A stretch of DNA of 64,000 nucleotides, from NCBI RefSeq assembly GCF_019134595.1, contig NZ_CP077770.1, forward strand, positions 1,632,001-1,696,000, written 5' to 3'. A program made the translations under genes and the position numbers. Source of the stretch: Pseudoalteromonas shioyasakiensis. Lineage in GTDB: Bacteria > Pseudomonadota > Gammaproteobacteria > Enterobacterales > Alteromonadaceae. This document shows positions 52,090-61,250 of this stretch, in pieces (position 1 is the stretch's first letter; each line of letters opens with the position of its first letter). The notes beneath the pieces are model-generated. The model worked only from the letters and a program-made list of their open reading frames with translations, was not told the origin of the DNA and did not search any database.

Positions 52090-53103
52090 ATGAAGAAAGT
52101 AACCATCAACAGTGTCGCCAGCTATGCCGGTGTATCAAAAAAAACAGTATCTCGCGTGCTCAACAATGAGCCAAACGTGAGTGATGCAACGCGCGAAAAA
52201 GTACTTAAAGTATTTAAAGAGCTTGATTACACACCAAACCCAATCGCTCGTGGTTTGGCACAAAACCGTAGTTTTATTATTGGTTGCTTGTACGACAATC
52301 CGAGTAAAAGCTATATTACCCGTGTGCAAACAGGTGCTTTAGCGGCGTGTCATGAGCTTAACTACAATTTATTGATTCACCCATGTGAATTACGCGGCGA
52401 AGAATTAATTAGTAATATTGAGCAATTAATTCAAACCTCTCGTCTAGACGGCATTGTACTGACCCCACCATTTTCTGATTTTCCTGAACTTGTAAGCTTT
52501 TTAAAGTCGAAAAAGATCCCGTATGCTCGCGTCGCATCTGCGGTACTTGAAGACGACTCTATTTCGGTAAGAAGTAACGACGAGCAGGGGGCTTTTGAAA
52601 TAACAGAGCATCTTATTAAGCTGGGTCATAAAGAAATTGCCTTCATTAAAGGTCACCCTGATCACAGTGCGACAGAGCAGCGTTTTAAAGGTTATCGAAG
52701 AGCGCTTGCGTCAAATGGTATTGAGTTTGATGAACGTTTAGTTGAAGAAGGTAACTTCAGTTATCACTCTGGTGTTGATAGTGCCCGTACAATTTTAGAT
52801 TTAAACCCTCGCCCAACAGCGGTATTTGCTTCAAATGATTACATGGCAGCGGCGGTATTAAAGCTTGCTACGCAAATGCAGTTAAGAGTGCCAGATGATA
52901 TTTCTATTGCTGGGTTTGATAACGCACCAATTGCACGCCATATTTGGCCAGGGTTAACGACCATTGCACAACCGGTTGAAGAGATGACGCAGCAAGCAGT
53001 CAAACAATTGATCACTCATATTGGCGATCCACAAGAGTCGCCTTATCAAGTAACCCTTGAAGCAAAACTCATTACTCGTGAGTCGACAGCAGCAATAAAA
53101 TAA
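52090..53103 (+). CDS. LacI-family regulator, probable repressor of glk and edd-eda-gap
   Basis: A 337-residue LacI-type protein with N-terminal HTH (TINSVASYAGVSKKTVSRVL) and hinge (YTPNPIARGLAQNRS) and a ligand-binding domain with FASNDYMAAAVLKLA and ISIAGFDNAPIAR. The ATG at 52090 gives the standard N-terminus MKKVTIN; an in-frame TTG 15 bases earlier is rejected. The gene begins 22 bases after the glk stop, which supports co-transcription. The operator TGACACCGGTGTCA occurs before glk and before edd and is the most likely target. The effector may be glucose or 6-phosphogluconate or KDPG; unknown. A strong terminator follows. Confidence 0.87.
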   Translation: MKKVTINSVASYAGVSKKTVSRVLNNEPNVSDATREKVLKVFKELDYTPNPIARGLAQNRSFIIGCLYDNPSKSYITRVQTGALAACHELNYNLLIHPCELRGEELISNIEQLIQTSRLDGIVLTPPFSDFPELVSFLKSKKIPYARVASAVLEDDSISVRSNDEQGAFEITEHLIKLGHKEIAFIKGHPDHSATEQRFKGYRRALASNGIEFDERLVEEGNFSYHSGVDSARTILDLNPRPTAVFASNDYMAAAVLKLATQMQLRVPDDISIAGFDNAPIARHIWPGLTTIAQPVEEMTQQAVKQLITHIGDPQESPYQVTLEAKLITRESTAAIK

Positions 53104-53126
53104 ATTTCATCTTGTTTTTTCACAGT

Positions 53127-53162
53127 AGCCCGAGAATGAGTGACGCGTTCTCGGGCTTTTTT
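53127..53162 (+). terminator. Terminator of glk-lacI
   Basis: Ten-base stem AGCCCGAGAA (53127-53136) with TTCTCGGGCT (53148-53157), followed by T residues. Confidence 0.9.
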
Positions 53163-53208
53163 ATTTCAGGCTTAAAATTTCATAAAAACGCTATAAGTAG
53201 CTGTTTTT

Positions 53209-53370
53209 ATACCAATCCGCTTAATTAAGTAGTCTATTTTGAGGCAATAAAACCTCGTTGATAACAAGGCAAAAATTTCGTTATTTAGTTGTTCTAAATG
53301 AGAAATTTTTAACGCAGTTAGCGACAGGTTTAATCCCTCAAAATGATTAAGTATTATTGCGGGTTGGTAT
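53209..53370. repeat. Dispersed nested-palindrome element, copy 2
   Basis: A 162-base element near-identical to 3053-3215. Its ends ATACCAATCCGC and GCGGGTTGGTAT pair over 12 bases with one G-T pair. In copy 1 the pairing stops after eight bases, so sequence changes on the two sides match. Internal stems are the same as in copy 1. It sits just after the terminator of glk-lacI and before the edd promoter. Confidence 0.85.
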
Positions 53371-53514
53371 TAATTAAAACAAACCCCAAAGCTTGTCTTG
53401 TCTATAGCCCTTTGGTAGTGGTACTTCACATGAATTCTACTCATATTCAGCTAAAATTTAATTGTTCATTATTTGGTCATTTAAAAAAATTAAACTAAAT
53501 TTAACAGATAAGGT

Positions 53515-53528
53515 TGACACCGGTGTCA
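53515..53528. promoter_or_regulatory. LacI-type operator, glucose/ED regulon, site 2
   Basis: TGACACCGGTGTCA, identical to the site before glk. It overlaps a TTGACA hexamer. Its centre is 33 bases from site 3, close to three helical turns. Confidence 0.8.
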
Positions 53529-53547
53529 CAGTCATGAGTTAATACAG

Positions 53548-53561
53548 TGACACCGGTGTCA
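53548..53561. promoter_or_regulatory. LacI-type operator, glucose/ED regulon, site 3
   Basis: TGACACCGGTGTCA again, 19 bases after site 2, where a transcription start would be expected. Two in-phase sites would allow cooperative binding. Confidence 0.8.
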
Positions 53562-53696
53562 GGTTGGTTGTGAGAGACAGCCTGTCATCGTACCTTTGAA
53601 CGGGTAAATCAAAGTTGCTCAGTACAATTATTTTCGTGGAGTCTTTAATTGTTACTGAGCCTTTATCCTCTAACTATAGAGATGAGTCGAATTTAT

Positions 53697-55547
53697 ATGT
53701 TGCATCCTCGTATCCAAGAAGTCACCGAACGCGTTATCGAACGCAGTAAAGAGACCCGCCAAGCTTATTTAGAGCGAATCGCGCACGCAAAAAAACAAAC
53801 AAGAGTTCGTGCAGGTTTAGGCTGTGGTAATATTGCACACGTTATGGCTGCTTGTAGCAGCGATGACAAAGCTCGTTTAAAAGCAGACGAGCAACCAAAT
53901 CTAGCGATTATCAATTCATATAACGACATGCTTTCTGCGCATGTTCCTTATAAAGACTATCCAGAAATCATCAAAAGCCTTGCCACTAAGTTTGATGCTA
54001 CAGCACAGGTTGCTGGTGGCGTACCTGCTATGTGTGACGGTGTTACACAAGGCCGAGATGGTATGGAGCTGTCATTGTTCTCGCGTGATGTGATTGCAAT
54101 GTCTACTGCGGTTTCTTTATCGCATGACGTGTTCGACGGTGTTTTCTGTTTAGGTGTATGTGACAAGATTGTCCCTGGACTTCTAATTGGTGCCTTATCA
54201 TTTGGTCATTTACCAACGTATTTCTTACCAGCTGGTCCAATGCAATCGGGTATCCCGAATAAAGAAAAAGCCCGTGTTCGTCAAAAATTTGCACAAGGCT
54301 TAGTGAGTCGCGAAGAGCTATTAGAAGCAGAAAGCGCATCGTATCATAGTGCCGGTACCTGTACTTTTTACGGTACTGCAAACTCGAATCAAATGTTAAT
54401 GGAAATCATGGGTCTACATTTACCAGGTAGCTCTTTCATTAATCCTTACACAGAACTACGCGATGGTTTAACAGGTCATGCTGTCGAAACCATGTTAAAG
54501 CAGTTAATCGAAACAAAAGATGCTAACTGCCTTGCAGACGTAGTGAGTGAAAAAACAATTATTAATGGTTTAGTTGGCTTGTTATCAACAGGCGGCTCAA
54601 CGAACCACGCAATCCACCTAGTAGCAATCGCAAAAGCTGCGGGTGTAATCCTTACTTGGAAAGACATGGCTGACTTATCAGAAGTTGTGCCACTTCTTAC
54701 TCGTATTTACCCGAACGGCTCAGCAGATGTGAACCACTTTCAAGCAGCCGGCGGTATGGGCTTCTTAATGAAGCAACTACTTAGCAAAGGTTACTTACAT
54801 AACGACGTGAAAACAATTGTAGGTGATGGCCTTGAAGCATATACAACAGAGCCAATGCTCGATAAAGATTCATCAGTGATCATGACAAACAGCACAGGCC
54901 CAAGCAAAGTTAAATGGGTAGAGTGTCCTGAAAAATCACATGATGAAGAAGTGTTACGTCCGATTGATAACCCGTTTAGCAAGCAGGGTGGTTTACAGCT
55001 TCTTACAGGTAACCTTGGCAAAGCTGTTATTAAAGTATCTGCAGTGGCTGAATCACACCAAGTTGTTTCTGCACCAGCTAAAGTATTTAGCTCACAAGGT
55101 GAGTTACAAGAAGCGTATAGCCGTGGTGAATTAAACACAGACTTTATTGCTGTAATTAAAGAGCAAGGTCCAAAAGCGAAAGGCATGCCTGAGCTTCACA
55201 AATTAACGCCAGTAATGGCAACACTGCAAGATCAAGGCTACAAAGTGGCGATTGTGACAGACGGCCGTATGTCGGGTGCATCAGGTAAAGTTCCTGCTGC
55301 TATCCACTTAGCACCAGAAGCGGTTGAAGGTGGTGTAATCGCAAAAATTCACGAAGGTGATTTAGTGACGCTTGATGCACCAGCAGGTGTATTGAAAGTA
55401 CACGTAAGCGATGAAGAATTAGCAAAACGTGAATTACAACTTAGCCAACCAAGCCAAACATATGGTACAGGTCGAGAGTTATTCGCAGGTTTCAGAAATA
55501 TAGTAAGTAGTGCAGACCTTGGCGCAAGTGCCTTTGGTTTAGAATAA
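53697..55547 (+). CDS. edd: 6-phosphogluconate dehydratase (Entner-Doudoroff)
   Basis: Converts 6-phosphogluconate to KDPG. The 616-residue enzyme of the IlvD/Edd family carries the iron-sulfur ligands in [19 protein letters not shown] and the [11 protein letters not shown] region, plus ATGGSTNH-type [12 protein letters not shown] and [35 protein letters not shown] matches the N-terminus of E. coli Edd, so I use the ATG at 53697. An ATG at 53682 (five more residues) is an alternative, but its only ribosome-like site abuts it. It is the first gene of edd-eda-gap. Confidence 0.95.
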   Translation: MLHPRIQEVTERVIERSKETRQAYLERIAHAKKQTRVRAGLGCGNIAHVMAACSSDDKARLKADEQPNLAIINSYNDMLSAHVPYKDYPEIIKSLATKFDATAQVAGGVPAMCDGVTQGRDGMELSLFSRDVIAMSTAVSLSHDVFDGVFCLGVCDKIVPGLLIGALSFGHLPTYFLPAGPMQSGIPNKEKARVRQKFAQGLVSREELLEAESASYHSAGTCTFYGTANSNQMLMEIMGLHLPGSSFINPYTELRDGLTGHAVETMLKQLIETKDANCLADVVSEKTIINGLVGLLSTGGSTNHAIHLVAIAKAAGVILTWKDMADLSEVVPLLTRIYPNGSADVNHFQAAGGMGFLMKQLLSKGYLHNDVKTIVGDGLEAYTTEPMLDKDSSVIMTNSTGPSKVKWVECPEKSHDEEVLRPIDNPFSKQGGLQLLTGNLGKAVIKVSAVAESHQVVSAPAKVFSSQGELQEAYSRGELNTDFIAVIKEQGPKAKGMPELHKLTPVMATLQDQGYKVAIVTDGRMSGASGKVPAAIHLAPEAVEGGVIAKIHEGDLVTLDAPAGVLKVHVSDEELAKRELQLSQPSQTYGTGRELFAGFRNIVSSADLGASAFGLE

Positions 55548-55581
55548 TAATACGCCGTTACTGGGCTATGAGGAACAAACA

Positions 55582-56202
55582 ATGAGCATTGAGAAAATTT
55601 TATCATCGGCACCTGTGGTACCGGTTGTTGTTATCGAAAAACTTGAAGATGCAGCACCCCTTGCACGTGCGCTTTATAACGGTGGCTTAAAAGCACTAGA
55701 AATTACTTTACGTACGCCAATTGCGGCTGAAGCTGTAAAGCTAATGAAAGAAGCCGTTCCAGAAGCATACGTTGGCACAGGTACCGTGGTTGATAAAGCG
55801 ACATTTAATGCATCTGTTGAAGCCGGTGCTGACTTTATGGTGAGCCCAGGTGTAAACGACGAATTATTAGCACTAGCTAAAGACTCTGATATTCCATTTT
55901 TACCAGGTGCAGCAACACCAAGTGAAGTAATGAAATTAGCAAGCCATGGCTTTAAGTTCTTAAAGTTCTTTCCTGCAGAAGCGGCAGGTGGCACTGCAAT
56001 GCTGAAATCAATTGGTGGCCCTTTACCACAAGTAACTTTTTGTCCTACAGGCGGTATTAGCCTTGAAACAGCACCTAATTACCTGGCACTTAAAAACGTA
56101 ATCTGTGTAGGTGGTACTTGGATGCTAGATAAACAACTTATTGAAAACAAAGACTGGCAAGCCATTGAAGCGCTTGCTCGCCAAGCAAGTGAAGTAAAAT
56201 AA
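55582..56202 (+). CDS. eda: KDPG aldolase
   Basis: Splits 2-keto-3-deoxy-6-phosphogluconate into pyruvate and glyceraldehyde-3-phosphate. The 206-residue TIM-barrel protein has the Schiff-base Lys128 in FKFLKFFPAE, catalytic Glu40 in LKALEITLRTP, the phosphate-binding GAATPSEV and the PTGGIS turn. It starts 34 bases after edd and ends 18 before gap, so the three form one operon that completes the lower ED pathway. Confidence 0.96.
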   Translation: MSIEKILSSAPVVPVVVIEKLEDAAPLARALYNGGLKALEITLRTPIAAEAVKLMKEAVPEAYVGTGTVVDKATFNASVEAGADFMVSPGVNDELLALAKDSDIPFLPGAATPSEVMKLASHGFKFLKFFPAEAAGGTAMLKSIGGPLPQVTFCPTGGISLETAPNYLALKNVICVGGTWMLDKQLIENKDWQAIEALARQASEVK

Positions 56203-56220
56203 TTAACGGGAGATATTAGA

Positions 56221-57225
56221 ATGATTAATGTTGCAATTAATGGCTATGGACGTATCGGTCGTAACGTATTACGTGCCCTTTATGAGTCAGCTCAAAACAA
56301 CGAAATCAAAATCGTTGCAATCAACGATTTAGCACCAGCAAATGTTAACGCGCATTTAACTCAATTTGACTCAGTACACGGTCAATTTTCTCAAAAAGTA
56401 ACACTTGCTGAAAACACCATGCTAATTGGTAATGATGAAATTACCCTTACACAAGAGCGTGATCCAGCAAACCTTCCTTGGAAAGCTCTAAACGTAGATA
56501 TCGTTTTAGAATGTACGGGTTTATTCACGTCACGTGACGCAGCGGCTAAACACATTGAAGCGGGTGCTAAAAAAGTTATTGTTTCTGCGCCTGGTACTGA
56601 CATGGATGCAACAGTTGTTCACGGTGTTAACAGCGAAGTATTAAACGCTGACAGCAACATCATTTCAAACGCATCATGTACAACAAACTGTTTAGCGCCA
56701 ATTGCAAAAGCAATCAACGACACAGTAGGTATCGAGCAAGGTAGCATGACGACAATTCATGCTTACACAAACGATCAAAACTTATCTGACGTTTATCACC
56801 CAGACTTATACCGTGCACGTAGCGCAACTCAGTCTATGATCCCAACGAAGACAGGTGCAGCAAAAGCGGTTGGTTTAGTACTACCTGAACTTGCGGGTAA
56901 ACTTGACGGCATGGCAGTACGTGTACCAACAATCAACGTTTCTTTAGTAGACTTAACGTTCGTTGCTAAGCGTGAAACGACTGCAGCAGAAATCAACGAA
57001 GTAGTTAAAGCTGCATCAGAAGGTGCAATGCAAGGTATTCTTGAATACAACGAACTACCGCTTGTTTCTATCGACTTTAATCACAACCCAGCGTCTTCAA
57101 TCTTCGATTCTACACAAACTAAAGTAGATGGTAAGCTTGTTAAAGTAATGGCTTGGTACGATAACGAGTGGGGTTTCTCAAACCGCATGTTAGACCAAGT
57201 TAAAGCGCTAGGTCAGTTCTTATAA
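56221..57225 (+). CDS. gap: Glyceraldehyde-3-phosphate dehydrogenase
   Basis: Oxidises glyceraldehyde-3-phosphate with NAD and phosphate. The 334-residue protein has the NAD-binding [14 protein letters not shown], Asp after the second beta strand (VAINDLA), the active-site Cys153 in SNASCTTNC, and the catalytic His in [10 protein letters not shown]. Position at the end of edd-eda indicates a dedicated isoenzyme serving the triose made by Eda. The gene is co-regulated by the two operators upstream of edd. Terminator follows. Confidence 0.96.
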   Translation: MINVAINGYGRIGRNVLRALYESAQNNEIKIVAINDLAPANVNAHLTQFDSVHGQFSQKVTLAENTMLIGNDEITLTQERDPANLPWKALNVDIVLECTGLFTSRDAAAKHIEAGAKKVIVSAPGTDMDATVVHGVNSEVLNADSNIISNASCTTNCLAPIAKAINDTVGIEQGSMTTIHAYTNDQNLSDVYHPDLYRARSATQSMIPTKTGAAKAVGLVLPELAGKLDGMAVRVPTINVSLVDLTFVAKRETTAAEINEVVKAASEGAMQGILEYNELPLVSIDFNHNPASSIFDSTQTKVDGKLVKVMAWYDNEWGFSNRMLDQVKALGQFL

Positions 57226-57256
57226 TAGAACAGTAAAAGTTTAAGCTTTATCCAAC

Positions 57257-57282
57257 AAAGCCACGTTTATCGTGGCTTTTTT
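57257..57282 (+). terminator. Terminator of edd-eda-gap
   Basis: Stem AAAGCCACG with CGTGGCTTT around TTTAT, followed by further T residues. Confidence 0.88.
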
Positions 57283-57350
57283 GGTTTTTGCTGGAAATTA
57301 ATTTGGATTCACATTACTTTATTGTGCGTAATTGTTTTCAAGGAAAGATA

Positions 57351-57794
57351 ATGAAAAAAATATTATTAACTACCTCACTCTTTATAATGTCGCTACTGCC
57401 TAGTTATGTTTCAGCATCAGAAGAAGCACAGCAACTTGCAGTATGTTTAACTGATTCACTAAATGGCAAAGAACGAAAGAACCTCGCTAAGTGGATTTAT
57501 CTAGGAATGTCGACGCACAGTATAATTAAACCTTTCGCGAACGTTACAGAGCAAGATATGGATGAAACTAATCGCTATGTTGGTGCATTAGTTACGCGTT
57601 TATTAACAGAAGACTGTCCAAAGCAAGCAAAGGCGGCGATTGAAGTCGGCGGTCAGGGGGCAATGGAAAATGCATTCGGTATTGTCGGTGAAGTTGCAAT
57701 GCAAGAATTAATGGCTGAGCCAAGTGTTGGTAATGCTTTAGGTGCATTCGATAAATACCTTGATCAAGATAAGTTTGATAAAGCATTTCAGTAA
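57351..57794 (+). CDS. Small secreted protein of unknown function
   Basis: A 147-residue precursor with a signal peptide (KKILLTTSLFIMSLLPSYVSA-S). The mature helical domain has two Cys (AVCLTD and EDCPKQ) and a conserved-looking region LAKWIYLGMSTH. I do not recognise the family; it may be a periplasmic helical-bundle protein. The ATG at 57351 follows AAGGAAAG; upstream in-frame ATG at 57288 overlaps a terminator-like region. A weak stem at 57802-57823 follows the stop codon. Confidence 0.7.
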   Translation: MKKILLTTSLFIMSLLPSYVSASEEAQQLAVCLTDSLNGKERKNLAKWIYLGMSTHSIIKPFANVTEQDMDETNRYVGALVTRLLTEDCPKQAKAAIEVGGQGAMENAFGIVGEVAMQELMAEPSVGNALGAFDKYLDQDKFDKAFQ

Positions 57795-57977
57795 TAGTTA
57801 AAGGCTTATTCTTTTATAAGCCTAAATCGCTTCATAGGGATATGGATGTTCAATATTATTAGGCAGTTATTCTCTAATAATTTGCTATGTACACATAATA
57901 GTGATGGTTTAGCGTATATTTGTTCCTAAATTCTTCTGTGCTATGCTGCAAAAAATTGATAAATGGATTTTTATATC

Positions 57978-59099
57978 ATGACACGTCTTTATCATCGGCT
58001 ATTTAGAGCTGAGCAGTTTCAAGTGGGTGAAGGCAATATTAGCGGTTATATTGCTTGTTTCTTAGCGGTGTTATCCTGTTTAGGGGTATTAGCTTTTCAT
58101 TTTCCAGAGTACTTAACGACCCCAGAGCTCAGGCAAAACTACAGTGTTGAGTTTTTACGTCAGCTAATGTTTGTGGCATTAATTATTTCGGGCAGTTTAG
58201 GGCTTTTGAATTTTGTTCGTAATACTAATAAACGGCTGGGTGCAACGGCTTGGGTATTTATAGTTGTGGCAATTGCATTTGGCGGTCCGAATGTTGAAGT
58301 GGGCGACTTTAAAGATAATACGCCGTACTTGGGGCTGGATTGGTTCATTCTTGACTTACTTGGCTCCACACTGATTTTTATTCTAATTGAGAAGCTACTG
58401 CCGCACCGTAAAGAGCAAAAAGTCCTCCGCTCTGAGTGGCAGGGTGATTTAAATCATTTCTTTGTTAATCACTTAATTATTGGTTTTGTGTTGCTGGCAA
58501 CCAATCAGTTTGTGCATCATGCATTTGGCTGGGCTGTGTCTGATACATTGCAAAGCTTTATTATTCAACTGCCATTTTTACTGCAGCTATTTTTAATCAT
58601 TTTAGTGGCCGATTTAATGCAGTACTTTGTGCATAGGGCTTATCACGAAGTGCCACTGCTTTGGCGTTTTCATGCCGTGCATCACAGTGCAAAAGAGATG
58701 GATTGGCTTGCAGGCTCTCGTCAGCATATTTTAGAAATACTCGTGACGCGCAGCTTAGTGCTCACGCCTATTTTTGTGCTCGGCTTTCCATCGGATGTTA
58801 TTAGCCTTTATGTCATTATTGTTGGCTTTCAGGCAGTATTTAACCACGCTAATGTTCGGGTGAAGTTTGGTTGGCTGAAGTATTTGCTGGTTACGCCTCA
58901 GTTTCATCATTGGCATCATTCATCTGATAAAGCGGCCATTGACCGTAACTATGCTGCGCATTTTTCTTTTTTAGATTATCTATTTGGCACAGCTGTCAAA
59001 GGCCAAGCAGAGTGGCCTGATAAATATGGTGTGGTTGGCGATTACATGCCAGAAGGTATGTTAAAGCAGCAGGTGTTTCCGTTTAAAAAGCAAAAATAA
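57978..59099 (+). CDS. Fatty acid hydroxylase superfamily membrane protein (di-iron, sterol desaturase type)
   Basis: A 373-residue inner-membrane protein with about six hydrophobic segments. The di-iron histidine boxes are in order: HRAYH, HAVHHS and, near the C-terminus, HHWHHS. These define the fatty-acid hydroxylase/sterol desaturase superfamily. An N-terminal half of about 140 residues with three membrane helices precedes the catalytic domain. The substrate (fatty acid, carotenoid or other lipid) is unknown. ATG at 57978 and ATG at 57963 are both possible; the former has a GGA about ten bases before. Confidence 0.85.
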   Translation: MTRLYHRLFRAEQFQVGEGNISGYIACFLAVLSCLGVLAFHFPEYLTTPELRQNYSVEFLRQLMFVALIISGSLGLLNFVRNTNKRLGATAWVFIVVAIAFGGPNVEVGDFKDNTPYLGLDWFILDLLGSTLIFILIEKLLPHRKEQKVLRSEWQGDLNHFFVNHLIIGFVLLATNQFVHHAFGWAVSDTLQSFIIQLPFLLQLFLIILVADLMQYFVHRAYHEVPLLWRFHAVHHSAKEMDWLAGSRQHILEILVTRSLVLTPIFVLGFPSDVISLYVIIVGFQAVFNHANVRVKFGWLKYLLVTPQFHHWHHSSDKAAIDRNYAAHFSFLDYLFGTAVKGQAEWPDKYGVVGDYMPEGMLKQQVFPFKKQK

Positions 59100-59119
59100 A
59101 GCCTCACTGAGGCTTTATT
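59095..59119. terminator. Bidirectional terminator
   Basis: Stem AATAAAGCCTCA with TGAGGCTTTATT around a single C, between convergent genes. Confidence 0.78.
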
Positions 59120-59134
59120 AATAATGACCCTAAA

Positions 59135-60409
59135 TCATAATCGCGAAACTAGCTCAGAAAGGCGAGGGCGTTTGTCAGAGTTGAGTACTAAGCACTCTTG
59201 AGCTATGTCAGCAAGCATCTTGGTAATGTCGTTTTGTTCAGTGACTACAGTCAGTAAATCATCGATAAAATAACCAAGGGCACGTACTTCAATGCCTTCT
59301 AATAGCCGCTGTTGATTAGGCGGCAGCATTGATAAGTCAGTTGCAGCACCAAAGTCACCAAATAATAACTCGCCCTGTGAATTGATCATGCTGTTATGGG
59401 CATAAATGTCACCATGGCTTACTTGTTTTTGATGCAAATGGGCGAGGGTACTTGCCATTTGCTTGACGATTTTTAGCACCATTTCTGGCGCGTACTGGCA
59501 GTTGTCTTCGAATGTGTCTCGGGTACAAGTTGCAAGGGAGGGCGGCAAACCAAGATTTGTGAACTCTTTACTGATAAGCTCCATCACTAAACCAAGTTGT
59601 GATTTTTCTTCGACATAGCCTAATGCTTTTATGAGATTTGGATGCTCACTTGCTTTTAAACAACAATTTAGCTCATCAAGTGGATAGCCATCACTGGTGA
59701 TCTCGCCTTTAAATAACTTAAGGGCAACAGGACGTTGATGCCAATTGGCCAAATGAATAACCCCAGACGCACCTTGGCCAATCTGCTTTTTAATATCGAT
59801 TTCATTCAGTGCGATTTTGCTAAACTGCTCACAATGTAAGCTAGTTGAGCGATTTAAATCGTTACCAGAGAAGGCAAGCCAAGCAAGTTTCGGTAAAGCT
59901 AAAAGCCAATCTTCAACTTTTGTAAGTTTATTGGCACTTAAACGTATTAGCTCAAGCTCTTTACAATTAGCCATTGAAGCTGGCAAATGTGTTAACTGAT
60001 TACCTGCCAGTGCGATCTTTTTAAGTTTGCTGTACTCACCAAATGTATCAGGTAAAGCTGGAATTTGATTATCAGTTAAGATCAGCCATTCAATCTTCGT
60101 TGATAAGCAGTGCGCTTTAAATTCAGTAATTTGATTACCTTTAAATGCCACCATGATTAAGTTTGGGCATTGTCTTAGCACGTCTGGAATATGTTTAAAC
60201 TGATTAAATGATAAAAACAGCCGTTTGAGCTTTTTTAATTTGTAAAAATCGTCAGGTAATTCACTTAGCTGATTATTAGATAAATCGAGGATTTCTAACG
60301 TATCGGCTAGGGTATAAATCTCTTTTGGGAATTCGGTTAGTTCTGCAACAAGCTGAAGCCGTGTACAACCTTGTAGAGAACCGGCTTTTAACTCTTCGAG
60401 GGTATTCAA
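59135..60409 (-). CDS. Leucine-rich repeat protein with C-terminal protein kinase domain
   Basis: A 424-residue cytoplasmic protein (no signal peptide or membrane segment). Residues about 15-185 hold seven or so leucine-rich repeats with the LxxLxLxxNxLxxLP pattern (LEILDLSNNQLSELP, LKKIALAGNQLTHLP). A Hanks-type kinase domain follows: glycine loop IGQGASGV (210-217), Lys231 in VALKLF, HGD (332-334) in place of HRD, Asn339, and DFG (352-354). The catalytic residues are present, so it should be active, although the HRD arginine is Gly. Chosen ATG at 60409. The upstream gene is yeeN-like, and a terminator separates the two. Targets are unknown. Confidence 0.9.
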   Translation of the reverse strand: MNTLEELKAGSLQGCTRLQLVAELTEFPKEIYTLADTLEILDLSNNQLSELPDDFYKLKKLKRLFLSFNQFKHIPDVLRQCPNLIMVAFKGNQITEFKAHCLSTKIEWLILTDNQIPALPDTFGEYSKLKKIALAGNQLTHLPASMANCKELELIRLSANKLTKVEDWLLALPKLAWLAFSGNDLNRSTSLHCEQFSKIALNEIDIKKQIGQGASGVIHLANWHQRPVALKLFKGEITSDGYPLDELNCCLKASEHPNLIKALGYVEEKSQLGLVMELISKEFTNLGLPPSLATCTRDTFEDNCQYAPEMVLKIVKQMASTLAHLHQKQVSHGDIYAHNSMINSQGELLFGDFGAATDLSMLPPNQQRLLEGIEVRALGYFIDDLLTVVTEQNDITKMLADIAQECLVLNSDKRPRLSELVSRL

Positions 60410-60434
60410 TGTTGATTCCTTTGGGCTAAAAGGT

Positions 60435-60460
60435 AAAAGGCCAACTTGGTTGGCCTTTTT
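60435..60460. terminator. Terminator downstream of the YebC-family gene
   Basis: Stem AAAAGGCCAAC with GTTGGCCTTTTT around a three-base turn; it lies between two minus-strand genes and thus separates their transcripts. Confidence 0.8.
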
Positions 60461-60462
60461 AA

Positions 60463-61176
60463 TTAAAACTGTGCGTTGTGGTAAACGTTTTGTACGTCAT
60501 CACAGTCTTCTAGCATGGCTAAAAAGCGTTCCATGACTTCAACGTCTTCACCTTCAATCGGTGCTTCTACTTGCGGCACAAAGGCAATGAGATCTTCGTG
60601 GAAATCATTAATTCCCATTTCTTCAAGTGCTGTACGCGTGTTGTTGTATTCAGTGTGTGGAGCGAATACAGTCACTTTACCGTCTTCAACTTCTACATCG
60701 GTTACATCAACATCAGCCATCATTAGTGCTTCTAAAACAGCCTCGTCATCATCACCATCAAATACAAAAATAGCGAGGTGATCAAATAAGTGTGATACTG
60801 AGTTCTGCGCACCAATTTTTGCATTTGCCTTAGTAAAACAAACACGTACGTCAGCGAATGTACGTTTGTTGTTGTCGGTTAAACAGTCAACAATGATCAT
60901 ACAGTTACCCGGGCCATAACCTTCGTAGCGAGTTGCTACGTAATCTTCGCCGCCACCGCCTTTGGCTTTATCGATTGCACGCTCGATTACATGCGTAGGT
61001 ACTTGGTCTTTTTTAGCACGATCGATTAAGCGACGCAGCGCTAAGTTGCCATCGGGATCAACACCACCATTCTTAGCGCAGATATAAATTTCTTTTCCGT
61101 ACTTTGAATAAACTTTGGTTTTTGCACCCGCAGTTTTTGCCATTGAGTCTTTTTTGTTTTGATAAGCTCTGCCCAT
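60463..61176 (-). CDS. YebC/PmpR family protein, YeeN type
   Basis: A 237-residue protein of the YebC/TACO1 family. The N-terminus [20 protein letters not shown] matches YeeN rather than Yeb[28 protein letters not shown] and the C-terminal end [10 protein letters not shown] are conserved. Family members are DNA-binding regulators or, as shown for several, ribosome-associated factors that relieve stalling. A second (YebC) copy would be expected elsewhere. The ATG at 61176 gives MGR at the start, as in all family members; ATG at internal residue 12 is rejected. Confidence 0.92.
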   Translation of the reverse strand: MGRAYQNKKDSMAKTAGAKTKVYSKYGKEIYICAKNGGVDPDGNLALRRLIDRAKKDQVPTHVIERAIDKAKGGGGEDYVATRYEGYGPGNCMIIVDCLTDNNKRTFADVRVCFTKANAKIGAQNSVSHLFDHLAIFVFDGDDDEAVLEALMMADVDVTDVEVEDGKVTVFAPHTEYNNTRTALEEMGINDFHEDLIAFVPQVEAPIEGEDVEVMERFLAMLEDCDDVQNVYHNAQF

Positions 61177-61250
61177 CTGCGTGTTGCCTTTTTGTTATAG
61201 ATAAAAATAAAGCGGTTATTCTAATCATTTAACCTACTAGTTAACAGTGT

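Larger units (their letters stand above)
53371..53696 (+). promoter_or_regulatory. Control region of edd-eda-gap
   Basis: About 325 bases after the repeat. It holds two glucose-type operators (53515-53528 and 53548-53561). A TTGACA hexamer at 53514-53519 could be a -35 box that overlaps the first operator, with a weak -10 near 53538-53543 between the two sites. The 5-prime leader to edd is about 130 bases. No other structure is evident. Confidence 0.6.
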
